From Allacma fusca (lineage: Eukaryota > Arthropoda > Collembola > Symphypleona > Sminthuridae), in assembly GCA_947179485.1 (NCBI GenBank), contig OX359249.1:2976001-3040000 (forward strand): a stretch of DNA of 64,000 bases, read 5' to 3'. A program made the position numbers and the translations under genes. The notes under the pieces were generated by a model that was not told where the DNA came from, did not search any database, and saw only the letters and a program-made list of their open reading frames with translations. This document shows positions 24,601 to 35,986 of the stretch, one piece after another; the first letter of the stretch is position 1, and every line of letters begins with the position of its first letter.

Positions 24601-27047
24601 TAATTATTTCCTGTGCTTTGCTGTAACGTTATTTGAATTCAATTCTCACGACATTCTTGCCAATTTTTTATTTTCTGATAAGAAGCAATGGTGGACATCT
24701 GCAAACATTTATAGAGGATGAAGTGGATACCTGGCAACTTTAAAACAAAAGAGAAACGAACATATTTGACTAATATCGTAAAAAAAAGTTCATCTTCGCG
24801 TCTGAAATAATTTCCTGATACTCATTTATATTTTGAACGCCCATTGCAGATGCTCAATACTTCTTAGCCCCCGACTATACGGTCCCACTTCCACTCCAAC
24901 TAGTAAAATTACATCTACACTCACATTGAGACGATTGTATGGCTCCGAAGCGGATCTGTGGCTACGGAATTTAGTACTACTTAGGTGCAGTTTAAAGGGA
25001 AGATAACATTCAATAAAATTGCATGTTTTCAACAGAAGCACAGGCAAAATTCGAGCCAAGTTTCGACCAGCAGTCACAAGTTGTTGCCCTTTCGTATTTA
25101 GTAATTCGTACCCAATCGCAGCACCCTCATCATTTTGTGTGTAGAGAAACTATGCCAAATGCAAAATTACATATGTACATACTTCCCATCACTTATGTAT
25201 ACAAGTCGGGCAGATGCTCCGACTTACATTTAGAAAGTTGACTTTAAAGTGAGGACGGTGCGCCTATGAGTCTAGGTTTGGCATGTATGTGGCTTCTCCA
25301 GATTATACAAACTGATACAGCTCTCTCACATTCATGCATACATACTAATGACATTTGGCATGGTTCACTGTTTCGAGCGTGGGACCCATCCCGAAACGTG
25401 GTCCCAGGTTTTTCACCCGGTCGTTCCACTCATTCTTCTTGAGGTAATCGGGAAACCGGGGAAAAGGCCAGGATGAAAAAAAAATCTGTGAAAAGCTTCA
25501 TAATATCTTCCTCTCTCCAAGAAAACCTCCAAACATTCCTTCCCGTCTTCTATACACACACGAAACTGGTCGTTCATCTTCGGGAAGTGAGCAATTTAGG
25601 CCAATACCATTTCAACCACCCATATGTACAGGTATATGTCTGAGTATAGGAATTCTTAATTATTTCTTCAGTTTCAAAAGTAATAGCCAATGACTGTCCA
25701 AGTTCTACCTCGTTATTTGAATACTTCCCATCCTTTTAAAGGAAATCGCTGAAATGCTTCCTTTTATTCCGCATGTATATAGATATCTCGAGCAATTCAT
25801 GTTTACCTTAGGCGTCCTATGTTTAGCCCATTTTATTTTTAAAAATGTTCATCCAAATATTTCCTATGCGCTCCCTTATCATCTACGGTCGACTCTCACT
25901 ATACACAATCTTCACTGGATCATGCAGTGACATCAGAAACGATATATGTAGTGCTGTCGTAGGAACTACTTCGTCAACTCATTCTTATTAATTTTAGGAG
26001 ATGCAGAGTATTCCTAACAACTTGAACTATCACTGAGTGAAAGGAAAAATTCACAGAGCTATTTCTTGGCCTAAATAAGCTGTTGTAGAAATTTTAGCCA
26101 AATTGAGATGGTAAAACATTTGGGCAACAATTAAATACATAATTCGGGCAACGAATTACGGACATTTTTGGACATTGTTTAATATGTATAGAGTTGGGAG
26201 GGATGTTGTATAGACTCATGCCATAGGGGCATAATTATAGCTTTTGACAGCCTCGCATAAGGTATTTCAGAGGAACTGTAAGGTCCAGGGGTAGGTTTAG
26301 GTAGACAAGAGAGACGTGATTAGGAGAGTGGACTGTAGTATTATTTCCCCATATTTGAATAGCGTAGCATTGGCCTATTATGTTATTTATCTGAAGCCTA
26401 TATAAGTATTATGTAGTGAGTTATTAAAATTAGATATGTTTTGTTAATGCATACGAAATACTGTATAAATACACTGTACAGTCATAATAATATTAGTTAT
26501 AATTGCTTAGATGGCTTGTTGACACGCACTTATGTGAAAATAAGGCGACCACACAGTCAATCACTCTCCAACCCAACTCACAATCAATTTGGCTCTATAA
26601 CAGTGATCTCAATTTCCCAGCGTTTTTGCTTAAAATTTCATTCTCTTCAAGTTTTTGACCTCCTTCGAACACACGTCCTGGGACAACAATAAATAAAATA
26701 TTACTAAAAGTGCTAAATAGGAATCTATAATAATTATTATTTAGTTGTCGAAAATTAAAAGTGGTAATAATAAGCAAAATATTTTAAATCTTAGGATACG
26801 TTAATATAGGCGCATTTGTTCATCAGAATCGGCAGAGAATAATTTGGCTAGTTAGGTCGTTATAAAGTCATTAGGAAATCTTACGTCGCCTCTACAAGCT
26901 AAAAGGGGAAATTGTCCAAGGCAAAATCCATTTCGTTTTTAGGCAGTTGCTCTAGAAACTGTGGGTAAATAAGATTAGAAGTAATTTCCAATTATATAGT
27001 TTCTAGAAGTATCTTCATATTTAAGAAACATTAAGAAATAACTTTCG
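21666..27047. other. Long non-coding stretch between the WDR1 and cyclin J genes
   Basis: No gene, RNA or complete transposon is recognised. Open frames are all under 85 codons without domains. It contains a short decayed tandem repeat (24327-24411, listed separately), a small hairpin at 22386-22421 and ATGTACATAC microsatellite tracts. The segment just upstream of 27048 should carry the cyclin J promoter. Confidence 0.45.
24327..24411. repeat. Short tandem repeat, about 15-bp unit
   Basis: Five to six imperfect copies of AAGAGCCAATCTTMC occur in a row. The open frame across it (24220-24423, minus) is just the translated repeat and is not a gene. Confidence 0.75.
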
Positions 27048-29329
27048 ATGGCTGCGGTAGCTTCGAGTTCGCATAGTAGCACAGCCGACTCCCCACTTTT
27101 AATGGTCAAATTTGGAGGTTTTAAGATGCCCGGATCTTCAAGTCCAAATATCCAGGATTCTTGCTGTTTTGAGGGTTTGTATGCCGGTTTTCAAGAGGTG
27201 GTCTACAGAGTTCATGAAATGAAAAATGCCTTTGGAACCAATGATGTGGACCATTTTTGTGTTCAAGTTCAAGACTACGTTAGTGTGCTTATGGATCGGG
27301 AAAAGAACCGATTGAAGTATCAAGGAAATTCACCGGAGGTTAGTGACTGCAATTTTTTACAAATACTTCCTTACTTTTCCTTTCCGTTCACCAATCAATT
27401 TAAACCTTGGCTTTAAAATTTAGAGAGCAGCCAGGCCCACGATGGTGAAGTTCATGATGCAAATTGCTGAAGGCGAAGAACTTACCAGAGCTACGCTTCA
27501 TTTAGCTATGTATTTGTACGATCGTTTTGCAGACTGTCACTCCATCCCCATCACTCAACTCTGGTTGGCAGCATTATGTTGTCTTGTTATTGCGGGTAAG
27601 GACCTTCCCGGGATTTTAGTATGTTCGGGTAATGTCTGCACTATGTACGACGGATAAGTTGGGCTCCTGCCCTAAATTACGAGTTCTTTTAAGCTCCGTA
27701 CTTATAGGCTAGACCTAGAGTTTAGACTGAATATTGAATTAGTTGTTGTTTCCTAGATAAATACAAATATCAATAATAACACGCTCTGTCTGATCCGTAT
27801 CAAAATTGAGGGAATCTGTTTCAGGAGTGGGTTTCTGAGTAACAAATATAAAATGTTCTTCTTGTAAAAATGAATTATTCCATTCGGAATTCAAATGTTG
27901 AATGGGGGAACACTGAGGTTTATGTGCACAACTTCTACATAATCTAGCCGTTGTTTACATAAATAAATACTATTTTATAAAAGGGGTCCCCAACAGCAAG
28001 ATTGGATATCATGGAATACTCTAATGTAAGACTATGTGTAGGAGAAGGCAAAATTTTATCTGTAATAGTGAAATATTTATCTCTGGTTGTCATCAATAAA
28101 GGTATTCGTTTTTTACGGAATAAAGTGCTTCCAATAGATAAATTGTTCAACTTTCAGGAAATTTCATGTAAAATGAACAACATCAGTTAATTTTTCCCAT
28201 TTAAAAACGTTTTTTTTGACGACACTGCCCTTAATTTTTTTTTATGAAGTACTAATAATGCAATCATTAATAATTGATTAATACGTGTTCCACGAAATCC
28301 AAAGATATGTCTACCCACTACCCACATCGTCAGTCTTGTGATTGCAAATATTAGACAGTTAAGTAATAAAATATTTTAAATGATGGATTGAGATTTGAAA
28401 CAGTTACAGAATATATTTTCAAGCACTTACTTACTTAGAATATACACACAGAATATTCATAATGCGTCATGTCTTTTATTATAAGGTACTTACTTACAAT
28501 CAGAGAAGCAAAGGCAAGTAAAATCATTTAAAATAAGCTCGCATTAGGTTTAGTAGAATAATGAGACGATTTTGGTGATGTTCTTTAAAGTAGTTTTCCG
28601 ATCGAAAATTTATTGCCATAAATGTGTAAGCAGTTCAGTTTAATTCATTTTAGAATTAATTATATTTGGAGCAGGAAAGCTGGAAGAAAGAGATGCGAAA
28701 ACTCCGAAGGTGAGAAAGCTACAAGCGTACTTACCAGCCGCAGCAACTTTTTCCACTCGCTTGTTCACCGAACTTGAGAAGTATATATTGGATTATTTCA
28801 AATGGTCCTTACTCCTCCCCAACGCTTACACCTTCTTGGAGTTCTTTGCTCTCTTCATTATTGACGCTCATGAAGAACGAAATCTGAGGGAAATAGAAAG
28901 CAATAACAATAATAACTTTTTGTCATTCTCACTCCAAGACGGGCACTTCTCGACTCGGAACGTCAACACTATTCGCTTTTTCGCCGTGGAAGTTCTGGAT
29001 ACTCTGCTATGTGGTTAGTGTGGATAATAATACATTTTTGCTAGTAACATTGCGGCGTATGGTTTATAAAGAAAGACATGAGACATGTTATTGTATTGTT
29101 TTTAATAGAGGAACCCAACGACGATTTCCCCCCATCTCTAGTCGCAGCAAGCACTATGATGCTCTCCAGACGGGTTCATGGTTATTGTGACTGGTCTGAA
29201 CGCCTTCAGTTCATAACAAAATATTCAAAGGCTCAAGTTTTGACCTGCTGTCAAATGTACATCCAGAAGATTTACGAATCTCAGTCTACCAAATGTTGTT
29301 GTTCAGACTCATCATATCCTAAACTGTGA
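27048..29329 (+). CDS. CCNJ: Cyclin J (340 aa, 4 exons)
   Basis: Cyclin J is a divergent cyclin that partners a Cdk in the nucleus; in Drosophila it is prominent in the female germline. Exons are 27048-27338, 27424-27595, 28675-29013 and 29109-29329, with GT-AG junctions and phases 0, 1 and 1 closing at a TGA. The cyclin box N-lobe spans exons 2 and 3: a helix with ATLHLAMYLYDRF, the ITQLWLAALCCLVIAGK segment, then LEERD where many cyclins have the K-E pair. Exon 3 continues with FKWSLLLPNAYTFLEFF, matching the WNLCLPTAAHF position of vertebrate cyclin J. Exon 4 carries SLVAASTMMLSRR and a WSERLQFITKYS helix, as in the C-lobe. The start is the first ATG of the open frame. Its 97-residue first exon is less conserved and holds an unusual Ser-rich N-terminus. 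Length is slightly shorter than fly and human proteins (roughly 370-390 aa). Intron 2 is 1079 bp. Confidence 0.92.
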
Positions 29330-30529
29330 CGTCAAGGGGTTGTGTTGTGATACTTGTGATCGATAAAGAATAGTCTCAAACTGCAAAATTAGGTTACGTA
29401 AATTAGTTTACTATATACTCAAAATATTCATGTTGCATCCAATGCAGGATATTATGAGTGTGTGTAAGGTTATGTTCAGTCCAGACATTTTTAGTACAGT
29501 TGTTTAGTGTACTTATATCTTATATATATTATAGTATATTGGATATACTGTAACCGACTGTTAGCCGGCGTTAGAATGAAGAAGGCTGAAGTTTTACAAT
29601 GATGGATCCAATGTACTGGAATAGTTATTTGTTCTATCGATTATTACACGCATTTAATTTGTATATATGGAAATAATATTGTATAACGATGTGATCATGT
29701 TTAACAGTAGAAATAATTCTCATCAGGTCTAGCCTGTTGTGATTTCAGGGGATTTTATCGAAGATACTAGAGCGATTTTTGTTTTGCATTTAGCTATATT
29801 TCAAATCATTACTATTACTTATTGATCAATTTGTTTTGTATTTCTGCATGTACTGCTATCATTAAGGTTATTTTATGAAATTCCATGAGTAAAACCGTTG
29901 AATTTTTATTTTACTTAAAATTGTTTATTAAAATGTATACGACGTGTATAGCCGTCAATTGGTTTGGATAACGCCCATCAACATCTTAGAATCTAGATGT
30001 TTCCTAAACTGGCGAGTTTGAAGTCCCTCTCATTAATACAGATCTGTATCTGTATATATGAGTAGAGGCTTCAAAATGCCGTCAAGAAACTAGATAAAGG
30101 AAATAGGTTTAGTATTTTTAGTATTTCGTGACATTTTAAAAAAATCTAACAATGGATTTTAAGGCGTGGATTTGATATTTCCCATAATATACCATGGTGT
30201 AGAAATTACGAAGACCTATAGCAAGCTGCACATGCGTATATGGTAGGTATACTATTGTACAGAATTTTATTAACAATCGAATGATATTCTTTTCAAAGCA
30301 ATTGTTTCATTCATATAGAAATTATGAGATATTTTTTAAACTATGTCAGAAATAAGAGATACTGAAGAGGAGTGACTTCTTCATGGAGTACGGACCCTTC
30401 TTAACTTGATTGAACCGTGAGAACAGGATGTAGCTTATGAATATTTTGCGATTATGGACGGAGAAAGATTTCCTGTAAGTACCTCTGCTGCGAAATATCA
30501 TCCTGGGGCAACATGTGATTCTATTCAGA
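29330..30529. other. 3' flank of cyclin J, no gene recognised
   Basis: AT-rich sequence with the expected 3' UTR of cyclin J at its left. No repeat boundaries or domain-bearing frames are visible. Confidence 0.4.
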
Positions 30530-30790
30530 CGAAGTCACCAGTCACCAATCTCCATGACCAAGCCCTGTGCACGAAAGCAAAAGTGACCCAAAAACATTTG
30601 CTAACCAACAAAATTGATGTTTTCGGGAATTCAGAATGACCTGGAAACTCTCCAGATTTCCGTCTGTGCGAGAACTTATGAGCCAACTTAAAATGGAACG
30701 TCGTAAGGTTTGGAACGTCGATGATTTCTGATTTCCCACCAAGGACTGTGGATAAGTGACAGTGACTTTCACGATGTCACGAAGCAATAG
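30530..30790 (+). pseudogene. Tc1/mariner-type transposase remnant
   Basis: Plus-strand translation gives HDQALCTKAKVTQKHLL, then a stop (probably an old Trp codon), PGNSPDFRLCENL, another stop and ANLKWNV. This is the second half of the DDE catalytic core of Tc1-like transposases, which have a D-x-APCH-KA motif and a later WPGNSPD-x(3-4)-ENLW motif. The second Asp (in HDQA) and the Glu (in CENL) are both still visible with 37 residues between them, suggesting a DD37E-like spacing rather than DD34E. Two stops in about 60 codons show it is dead. Terminal repeats were not found. Confidence 0.75.
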
Positions 30791-31039
30791 TTCAAGTTCT
30801 GGAAGATAGGAAAAATGGCAGGTGAATCTGATAAGCTGATAATTATTCCAAATTCAATTTATGTCATCAAAATCAACCACGGTTACGCGACACCTATTTG
30901 ACCTTTCAGAAATTGGCATGTATGCTAACTGGGGAAAAATTTCAGATGTAGCTGCTAGCGTTAACCGTATAGGTCATACAGCTGCATTGTTTTCACGCGA
31001 TGTGCAGGGTATGAAGTAAGGATTGATAATACCGCATTA

Positions 31040-31460
31040 GGGACTGTGTACTAATGACGTCATACATTTAAGGGGAGGGGGAGTAGCAGAATGAGTGACT
31101 TCGGGTGACAGGAGGAGGGGAGGGGCGAGTGGTGTCTGACGTCATACAAAAATAACGAGGGTTTTTTGTACTACATAAAAGCAGTAATCTTAGATATTTT
31201 AGAATTCAGTTACAACAAATCATTTTGATGGCTTTCACAGACATCGGAATCCAACCACACAATATGCACAAATTATTAATATTTTACTAAATCCCGCTTT
31301 AATCAAGGATGCAGTCTTTATTGTATTAATGAATACATGAGTATTACACATGACGTCAGATGGTGGGGGTGGGGTTGACAGAATATGATTTGATGTGATT
31401 TTGGGGGAGGGGGTGTTCAAAAGAGGGCAATTTGGAGTGACGTCATTAGTACACAGTCCC
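31040..31460. mobile_element. PIF/Harbinger-like MITE, family H1, copy 1 (421 bp)
   Basis: The terminal inverted repeats begin GGGACTGTGTACTAATGACG and end in the exact complement (...TAGTACACAGTCCC). The element is flanked on both sides by TTA (31037-31039 and 31461-31463), the TWA-type 3-bp duplication typical of PIF/Harbinger elements. Internal sequence has GGGGAGGGGG stretches near both ends and no transposase. A second copy of identical length lies at 40778-41198. Confidence 0.88.
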
Positions 31461-32137
31461 TTAGCCAATATTAGGGGCAATGATAAAAAACTATGTATAT
31501 TATTCCTCTGCTTCATCTTGTTACTGAAAAACTTTGAAGGTAATGGAAAGTGGAGCAACTAGATTGTTTTGAAAAGATCAAACTTTGGATGTTCTAAATT
31601 GTTTACTCAAGCTTGAAAATTTATTTCAAAATATATTTTGATGTTTTGGTGGCAAATTTTATGGGCTTGCAAGGCAGCTATCATACAGTTTTATTCGTTG
31701 AAAATGGTGGACATGAAACGTTAAACCCGAGAACAACGTTGGGAAAATTCACCTTTAGATGCAAAGATGGGAGAGAGGAGAGGTTCTGATCTGGCCAAAT
31801 TTTCGTAGACGGTCTGTCAGTTATATAAATATTTCATAACGTTGGGGTTGTACAAAATTTCATGAGAACCTATTTGAGCCTAATATGATCGTCCCCAATC
31901 AACAATTACGGTATCCCGCAAAGGTGTCCGCCTATCCTACATATAGGCCTATTTGTAGGCTATTTATAGGCTGCGAGGATTTTATTAAAGAGGCTTGTAG
32001 GCACTAGGCACAATAGGGTGCAAGAGTTTACGCTAAAAGCTTAGCCTACAAAATAGGTACGCTAAGGCATCGTAGAATTATAAGCATATATGTAGGCTAT
32101 TGATACATGTCATTTTCATTTAATGGTATATGGAACG

Positions 32138-32436
32138 AATTGTGATTTTTGGTGGTGGAGAGAGAACTTCAGTCTGGGAGAGATGCTTTTCAACTAATTA
32201 ATGTTTTATTCAGAGTCATTGGTATTTATACATTTTCAAATTACATGTTCATGAATGTGGGTACTTAAGTCAATAGTATGAGTCCCTGTGACATCAAAAC
32301 ATGTTTTGATGTAGGCCTTATCATGTTATTCGATTACTCATGTGTACTTAGCTTACATGTGAACTTCATGCGATTCAACTATTGAGATTACACGTACACA
32401 ATATACAAAATAAGGCATGGGGCCCTTATTACAACA
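32138..32436 (-). repeat. 3' LTR of the copia-type element (299 bp)
   Basis: On the element's strand it starts TGTTGTAATAAGG and ends TCACAATT. It lacks a 5-bp AGGAC present in the 5' LTR and differs from it at about three further positions. Confidence 0.92.
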
Positions 32437-32454
32437 CTCTCCCTTAATCTCAAT
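32437..32454 (-). other. Polypurine tract
   Basis: On the element strand, AGATTAAGGGAGAG lies directly upstream of the TGTTG start of the 3' LTR, the expected place for the plus-strand primer. Confidence 0.75.
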
Positions 32455-32483
32455 CTACATACATTTTATGAAACATAAAACAC

Positions 32484-34043
32484 TTATGCTTGATCAATGG
32501 TAACCAATGGGATTGCAGTAGTTGTGGTCAGGATAACTCGACGTTTGAGTATGACGAACAGGCTAAGGATTCCCAGTAACACGGCAAGGGTTGCTCCTAC
32601 ACCGATGACGGACCATTGGATTGTCTCTAGGCTGCTTTCCGGGTTGGTGGCAGGAATAGGGCTTTCCACGCTGTCTCGGAGATTCTTCCAGTCTATTGAG
32701 GGGTGAAGGTGCCAATTCATTCTGACAGTAAACATCGGGTCCAGAGTCTCTTTGTGGGTAAGACTCATGGCGACTCCTTCAAAATCCATGTTATTTAGTT
32801 TGAAGCTTGCTGTTAGGGGCAAAGTGAAGACTTCAGAGGGACACGGAGTTGGTTCCCGGTTCTTCAGGGTGTAATTTGAATCAGCACAATAGATGTAGTA
32901 CATACCATTGTACGGGTTGATCTGAACGAATTCGTTTTGATCATTTTGATATGTCTTCTGGCATCTTGAGATAGAAAAATATCTTCCACGCTTGCTGAAA
33001 CTGGCTCCTGGTTTACATCCGGTGAATGGGGAAGTAACAAGATTCTGTGAAATATGTTGCCTAACGTTGATCCCATACAGGCAATCTTCAGATTCTGACA
33101 CTATGGCGTTGATGGGACCATTGTATTTAACTAGACACGTCTTGTTCTTTTCTCTTAACATGAGGTCGAATGGGTCGGCTTCTACGACAATCAGTGATTT
33201 ACTGACTGTAGGGGCCAAGAAATCCAAAAATATCTTGGTTCGGTCATGTAACATTCTACATCCTTTCGGTTGAGCAAATTGGATGGGACAATTATCTCCG
33301 CATGGCATACTGAAGTTGAGGTAGTCAAGAAATGCTCTAGACAATTTCCCCTGGTTCCATTGGCGATTTGTTTCTTTCAAGGTGGATCGTCCTAGTAATA
33401 ACCTGCTCGTTATATACGATATGGCGTAATTCAACTCTATGCTCTGGGATTTGAAAGATTTTAGATCTTCTTGGACAACTTCCATGGTTTTCACAGCTTC
33501 TCGGAAACTGTTTTGGAGACGAAGGATGTTTGCAGTGTTGTTCTTTACTTTTGCTTCCAGTTCATCTAGCTTTCCTTCGATTTGCTGTTGCGTTTTTGTA
33601 ATCTCCTTGATCTCTCCTTTATTTGTGGAAGCCATGGCAACACCAGCAATGCCAATCCCGGCGCTTACAACGATTGCACCAATTAGTAGTGTAATCAGTG
33701 TGATAGGCTCACGCTTTTTTCGTTGAATTTCAGACCATTCTTTTCGGACGCACATTTTCTCAAGCTCATTTAGGAAATATTCATTATACAGTTTTTCACA
33801 TTTTGCTCGGGCTGTAGCAAGAAGGGGCGTATTCGGGCCTCCGGATGATATTAACTCGCATGGTGACACAAACGAGATGAGCAGGTTAACGCTGTTGTAA
33901 CCTGTGGTGACCGGCAGTGGACTTTTCCTCCACAGAACATTGCTTGGGGTCCTTTCGATTCGGGCTGAACTGTCACAGCACAGGGTTAGTATCGTGAGTG
34001 CTGCTAACATAACTGCATTGATTCCTTTTATAGGATGTCCTTT
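32484..34043 (-). CDS. Envelope-like class I fusion-type glycoprotein region
   Basis: Numbering follows the 887-codon frame. A leader-like hydrophobic stretch with Met380 spans 375-391, followed by a short N-terminal subunit (about 396-479) with several Cys. RKKR at 476-479 (33711-33722) is a furin-type cleavage site. It is followed by a 27-residue Ala/Gly/Ile-rich hydrophobic segment (481-507) resembling a fusion peptide, then a heptad-patterned helix (about 509-575). A Cys-rich ectodomain follows (Cys at 616, 620, 630, 671, 689, 711, 729, 754 and 769; N-glycosylation sequons at 536, 611, 668 and 758). A transmembrane segment (846-867) and a 20-residue tail complete it. Architecture matches F-type or retroviral-type class I fusion proteins. 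The family of origin cannot be told by eye. No stops or frame breaks were found. Confidence 0.82.
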   Translation of the reverse strand, partial: KGHPIKGINAVMLAALTILTLCCDSSARIERTPSNVLWRKSPLPVTTGYNSVNLLISFVSPCELISSGGPNTPLLATARAKCEKLYNEYFLNELEKMCVRKEWSEIQRKKREPITLITLLIGAIVVSAGIGIAGVAMASTNKGEIKEITKTQQQIEGKLDELEAKVKNNTANILRLQNSFREAVKTMEVVQEDLKSFKSQSIELNYAISYITSRLLLGRSTLKETNRQWNQGKLSRAFLDYLNFSMPCGDNCPIQFAQPKGCRMLHDRTKIFLDFLAPTVSKSLIVVEADPFDLMLREKNKTCLVKYNGPINAIVSESEDCLYGINVRQHISQNLVTSPFTGCKPGASFSKRGRYFSISRCQKTYQNDQNEFVQINPYNGMYYIYCADSNYTLKNREPTPCPSEVFTLPLTASFKLNNMDFEGVAMSLTHKETLDPMFTVRMNWHLHPSIDWKNLRDSVESPIPATNPESSLETIQWSVIGVGATLAVLLGILSLFVILKRRVILTTTTAIPLVTIDQA

Positions 34044-35147
34044 TGGCTCAACTGATATTTTTTGCTTCTTGTGTTGAACGTCATTTGATGTTTTAATCTG
34101 GGAAGGTTGATCGTTTCGTAACTTCATCTTCTTTGGAGGTGGGTCCTCTCTTGAATCTTCAGAAACCGCAGAGGTCGTAAGGGACATTCCTATTTTCCTC
34201 ATGCTGTCTTCAAACTTGGTCTTGGGAAGTGGCTTAGTCAAACCATCTGCTGCTTGATCCTCAGTTGGAGTATACTTAATTGCAATTTCTCCATTTTCTA
34301 CTTGTGTTCGGGAGAAATGGTATTTAACATCGATGTGTTTGGTTCTTTTGTGCATTTCAGGATTTTTCACTAAACGGATAGCACTCTGGTTATCTACTTC
34401 GAGCAGGGTTGGTTCTCTTTGGGGATTTGAGAGTTCCTTCAGAAATCTTCTTAGCCAAACTGTTTCCCTTGCTGCAGACGCCAGAGCTATATATTCTGCC
34501 TCGGTGGATGATATAGCCACGCATGATTGTTTTTGGCTGCACCAGCTGATTGGGGTTTCGTTTAACTTGAAGAGAAATCCAGTTGTCGATTTTCTTTCTT
34601 CCTCATCGCCGGCGTAGTCTGAGTCACTGTGGCCGGTGAGGATGCAAACTTTATTTCTTGTGAAAGTGAGTCCAATGTTGGGGGTACCTTTAAGATATCT
34701 GAGAATTTCTTTTGCTGCCTTCCAGTGTGATGCATCGTAGCACGTCAAATATCGTGACAGTTTCGACACGGCAAACGCAATGTCTGGTTTTGTAACTCGG
34801 GCTAGGAACAGTAGCGCACCAATGAGTTCTCGATAGGGTAGGTTGGTGACTGAATTCTGGGCTGGTTGTAAGTTCACGTACGGTTGCATGGGTACACTTG
34901 CTGTTTTGCAGTCTTCCATCTTGAATTCTTGCACGAGTCGATGAATGTAGTGTTCTTGTGAAAGTGTGATGGATCCAGAATTGTTTCTTCGAATTTCAAT
35001 TCCAACGTATTCATCTGGGTCATTAATTTTTATATCAAATTGCTTCTTCATCATCTGTAGGAGATACTCAATGGATTCTAAGCAGGGTGAGACGATTAGT
35101 CCATCGTCGACGTAGAGAGAGAGATGCACTTTATGGTTCCTTATCAT
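32484..35147 (-). CDS. Pol C-terminus (RT end, RNase H) continuous with env-like glycoprotein, 887 codons
   Basis: One uninterrupted frame. Residues 1-110 are the end of the reverse transcriptase with YVDD at 12-15. Residues about 160-300 are the copia RNase H (D175/D177, E216 in STEAEY, D252). After residue 320 the copia polyprotein would normally end. Here a basic linker (326-372) leads into a hydrophobic leader (375-391) and an ectodomain. The frame continues upstream across an in-frame stop at 35313-35315 into the rest of RT. Which ATG is used in life is unknown; the first Met of the open frame is not a biological start. The env part could be made by cleavage of a Pol-Env precursor or from a spliced RNA. 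Confidence 0.88.
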   Translation of the reverse strand: MIRNHKVHLSLYVDDGLIVSPCLESIEYLLQMMKKQFDIKINDPDEYVGIEIRRNNSGSITLSQEHYIHRLVQEFKMEDCKTASVPMQPYVNLQPAQNSVTNLPYRELIGALLFLARVTKPDIAFAVSKLSRYLTCYDASHWKAAKEILRYLKGTPNIGLTFTRNKVCILTGHSDSDYAGDEEERKSTTGFLFKLNETPISWCSQKQSCVAISSTEAEYIALASAARETVWLRRFLKELSNPQREPTLLEVDNQSAIRLVKNPEMHKRTKHIDVKYHFSRTQVENGEIAIKYTPTEDQAADGLTKPLPKTKFEDSMRKIGMSLTTSAVSEDSREDPPPKKMKLRNDQPSQIKTSNDVQHKKQKISVEPKGHPIKGINAVMLAALTILTLCCDSSARIERTPSNVLWRKSPLPVTTGYNSVNLLISFVSPCELISSGGPNTPLLATARAKCEKLYNEYFLNELEKMCVRKEWSEIQRKKREPITLITLLIGAIVVSAGIGIAGVAMASTNKGEIKEITKTQQQIEGKLDELEAKVKNNTANILRLQNSFREAVKTMEVVQEDLKSFKSQSIELNYAISYITSRLLLGRSTLKETNRQWNQGKLSRAFLDYLNFSMPCGDNCPIQFAQPKGCRMLHDRTKIFLDFLAPTVSKSLIVVEADPFDLMLREKNKTCLVKYNGPINAIVSESEDCLYGINVRQHISQNLVTSPFTGCKPGASFSKRGRYFSISRCQKTYQNDQNEFVQINPYNGMYYIYCADSNYTLKNREPTPCPSEVFTLPLTASFKLNNMDFEGVAMSLTHKETLDPMFTVRMNWHLHPSIDWKNLRDSVESPIPATNPESSLETIQWSVIGVGATLAVLLGILSLFVILKRRVILTTTTAIPLVTIDQA

Positions 35148-35312
35148 ACCAGTGTAGACGCTGGGATCGCTTGCAATTTTCTTCAGTTGAACACTGGCTA
35201 GAAATTCGCTGAATCGCTTGTACCAACATCGTGGGGCTTGTTTGAGTCCATAAATGCTTCTGTTGAGTCGGCAGACTGATTCCTTGTCTTGATTCTGAAA
35301 TCCATCAGGTTG

Positions 35313-35690
35313 TTATATGTAAAGAACTTCTTCCAGTTTTCCATGGAGAAATGCGGTCTTGATATCAAACTGTTTTATGTGCATTTGCTTTATGGCAGCT
35401 AATCCAATCAGCATCCTAATCGACTCGTAGCGGCATACGGAAGAGAAGGTTTCTCCATAATCCATTCCTCTTTGTTGCTTGTAGCCTTTGACTACTAGTC
35501 TTGCTTTGAATCGGTCTACAGATCCATCTGGGTTTCTCTTCAGTTTGAATACCCATCGGTTTCCAAGTATCTTCACGTTGGCAGGTCTCTTTACAACAGT
35601 CCAAGTATTGTTGATGAGATGGCTCTCCAGTTCCTCTTTTATGGCTTGTTTCCACTCTTGATGCTCGTTAGAGGTAGTCGCTTCTTTATA
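35313..35690 (-). pseudogene. Reverse transcriptase N-terminal half (copia), ends at a premature stop
   Basis: It contains the copia RT signature stretch NRWVFKLKRNPDGS, then FKARLVVKGYKQ, ETFSSV and FDIKTAFLHGKL (first catalytic Asp). A TAA at 35313-35315 interrupts it exactly where copia RTs read E-Q-P-x-G-F; QPDGF follows directly in the same frame. A frame change separates it from the upstream linker near 35650-35700. Confidence 0.85.
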
Positions 35691-35986
35691 TTTTTTGGGT
35701 TCTTCAAGCAGAATGTTGACTTTTCCAAAAAATGCGCCTTCTTTCGTTCTCGAAGACGGCTTTCAAGAACTTCGGGTTGAAAAAATGCTGAAGGCTTCTT
35801 TTTGGGTGCTCTCTTGGTTGGGATTTTAAACGGTGAAGTGGATGAAAAAGGATCAAGTTTGTATCGAAAGGTTCCGTCTGGGGTTTGTAACGTTAACTTA
35901 TTTTTATCTGAGCTAGAACTCGTGCCAGGTCTGGGGTCTTCATTTTTCTCTCCGTCAGTAATTGATCCATCTGCATGAAGATTCAA
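35639..35986 (-). pseudogene. Integrase-RT linker segment of copia Pol
   Basis: This is an acidic and then Lys/Pro-rich linker with no catalytic motif, in a different frame from both neighbours. The frame break at its 5' side coincides with a small local duplication: the sequence encoding SYSVTED occurs twice between 35990 and 36065. Confidence 0.7.
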
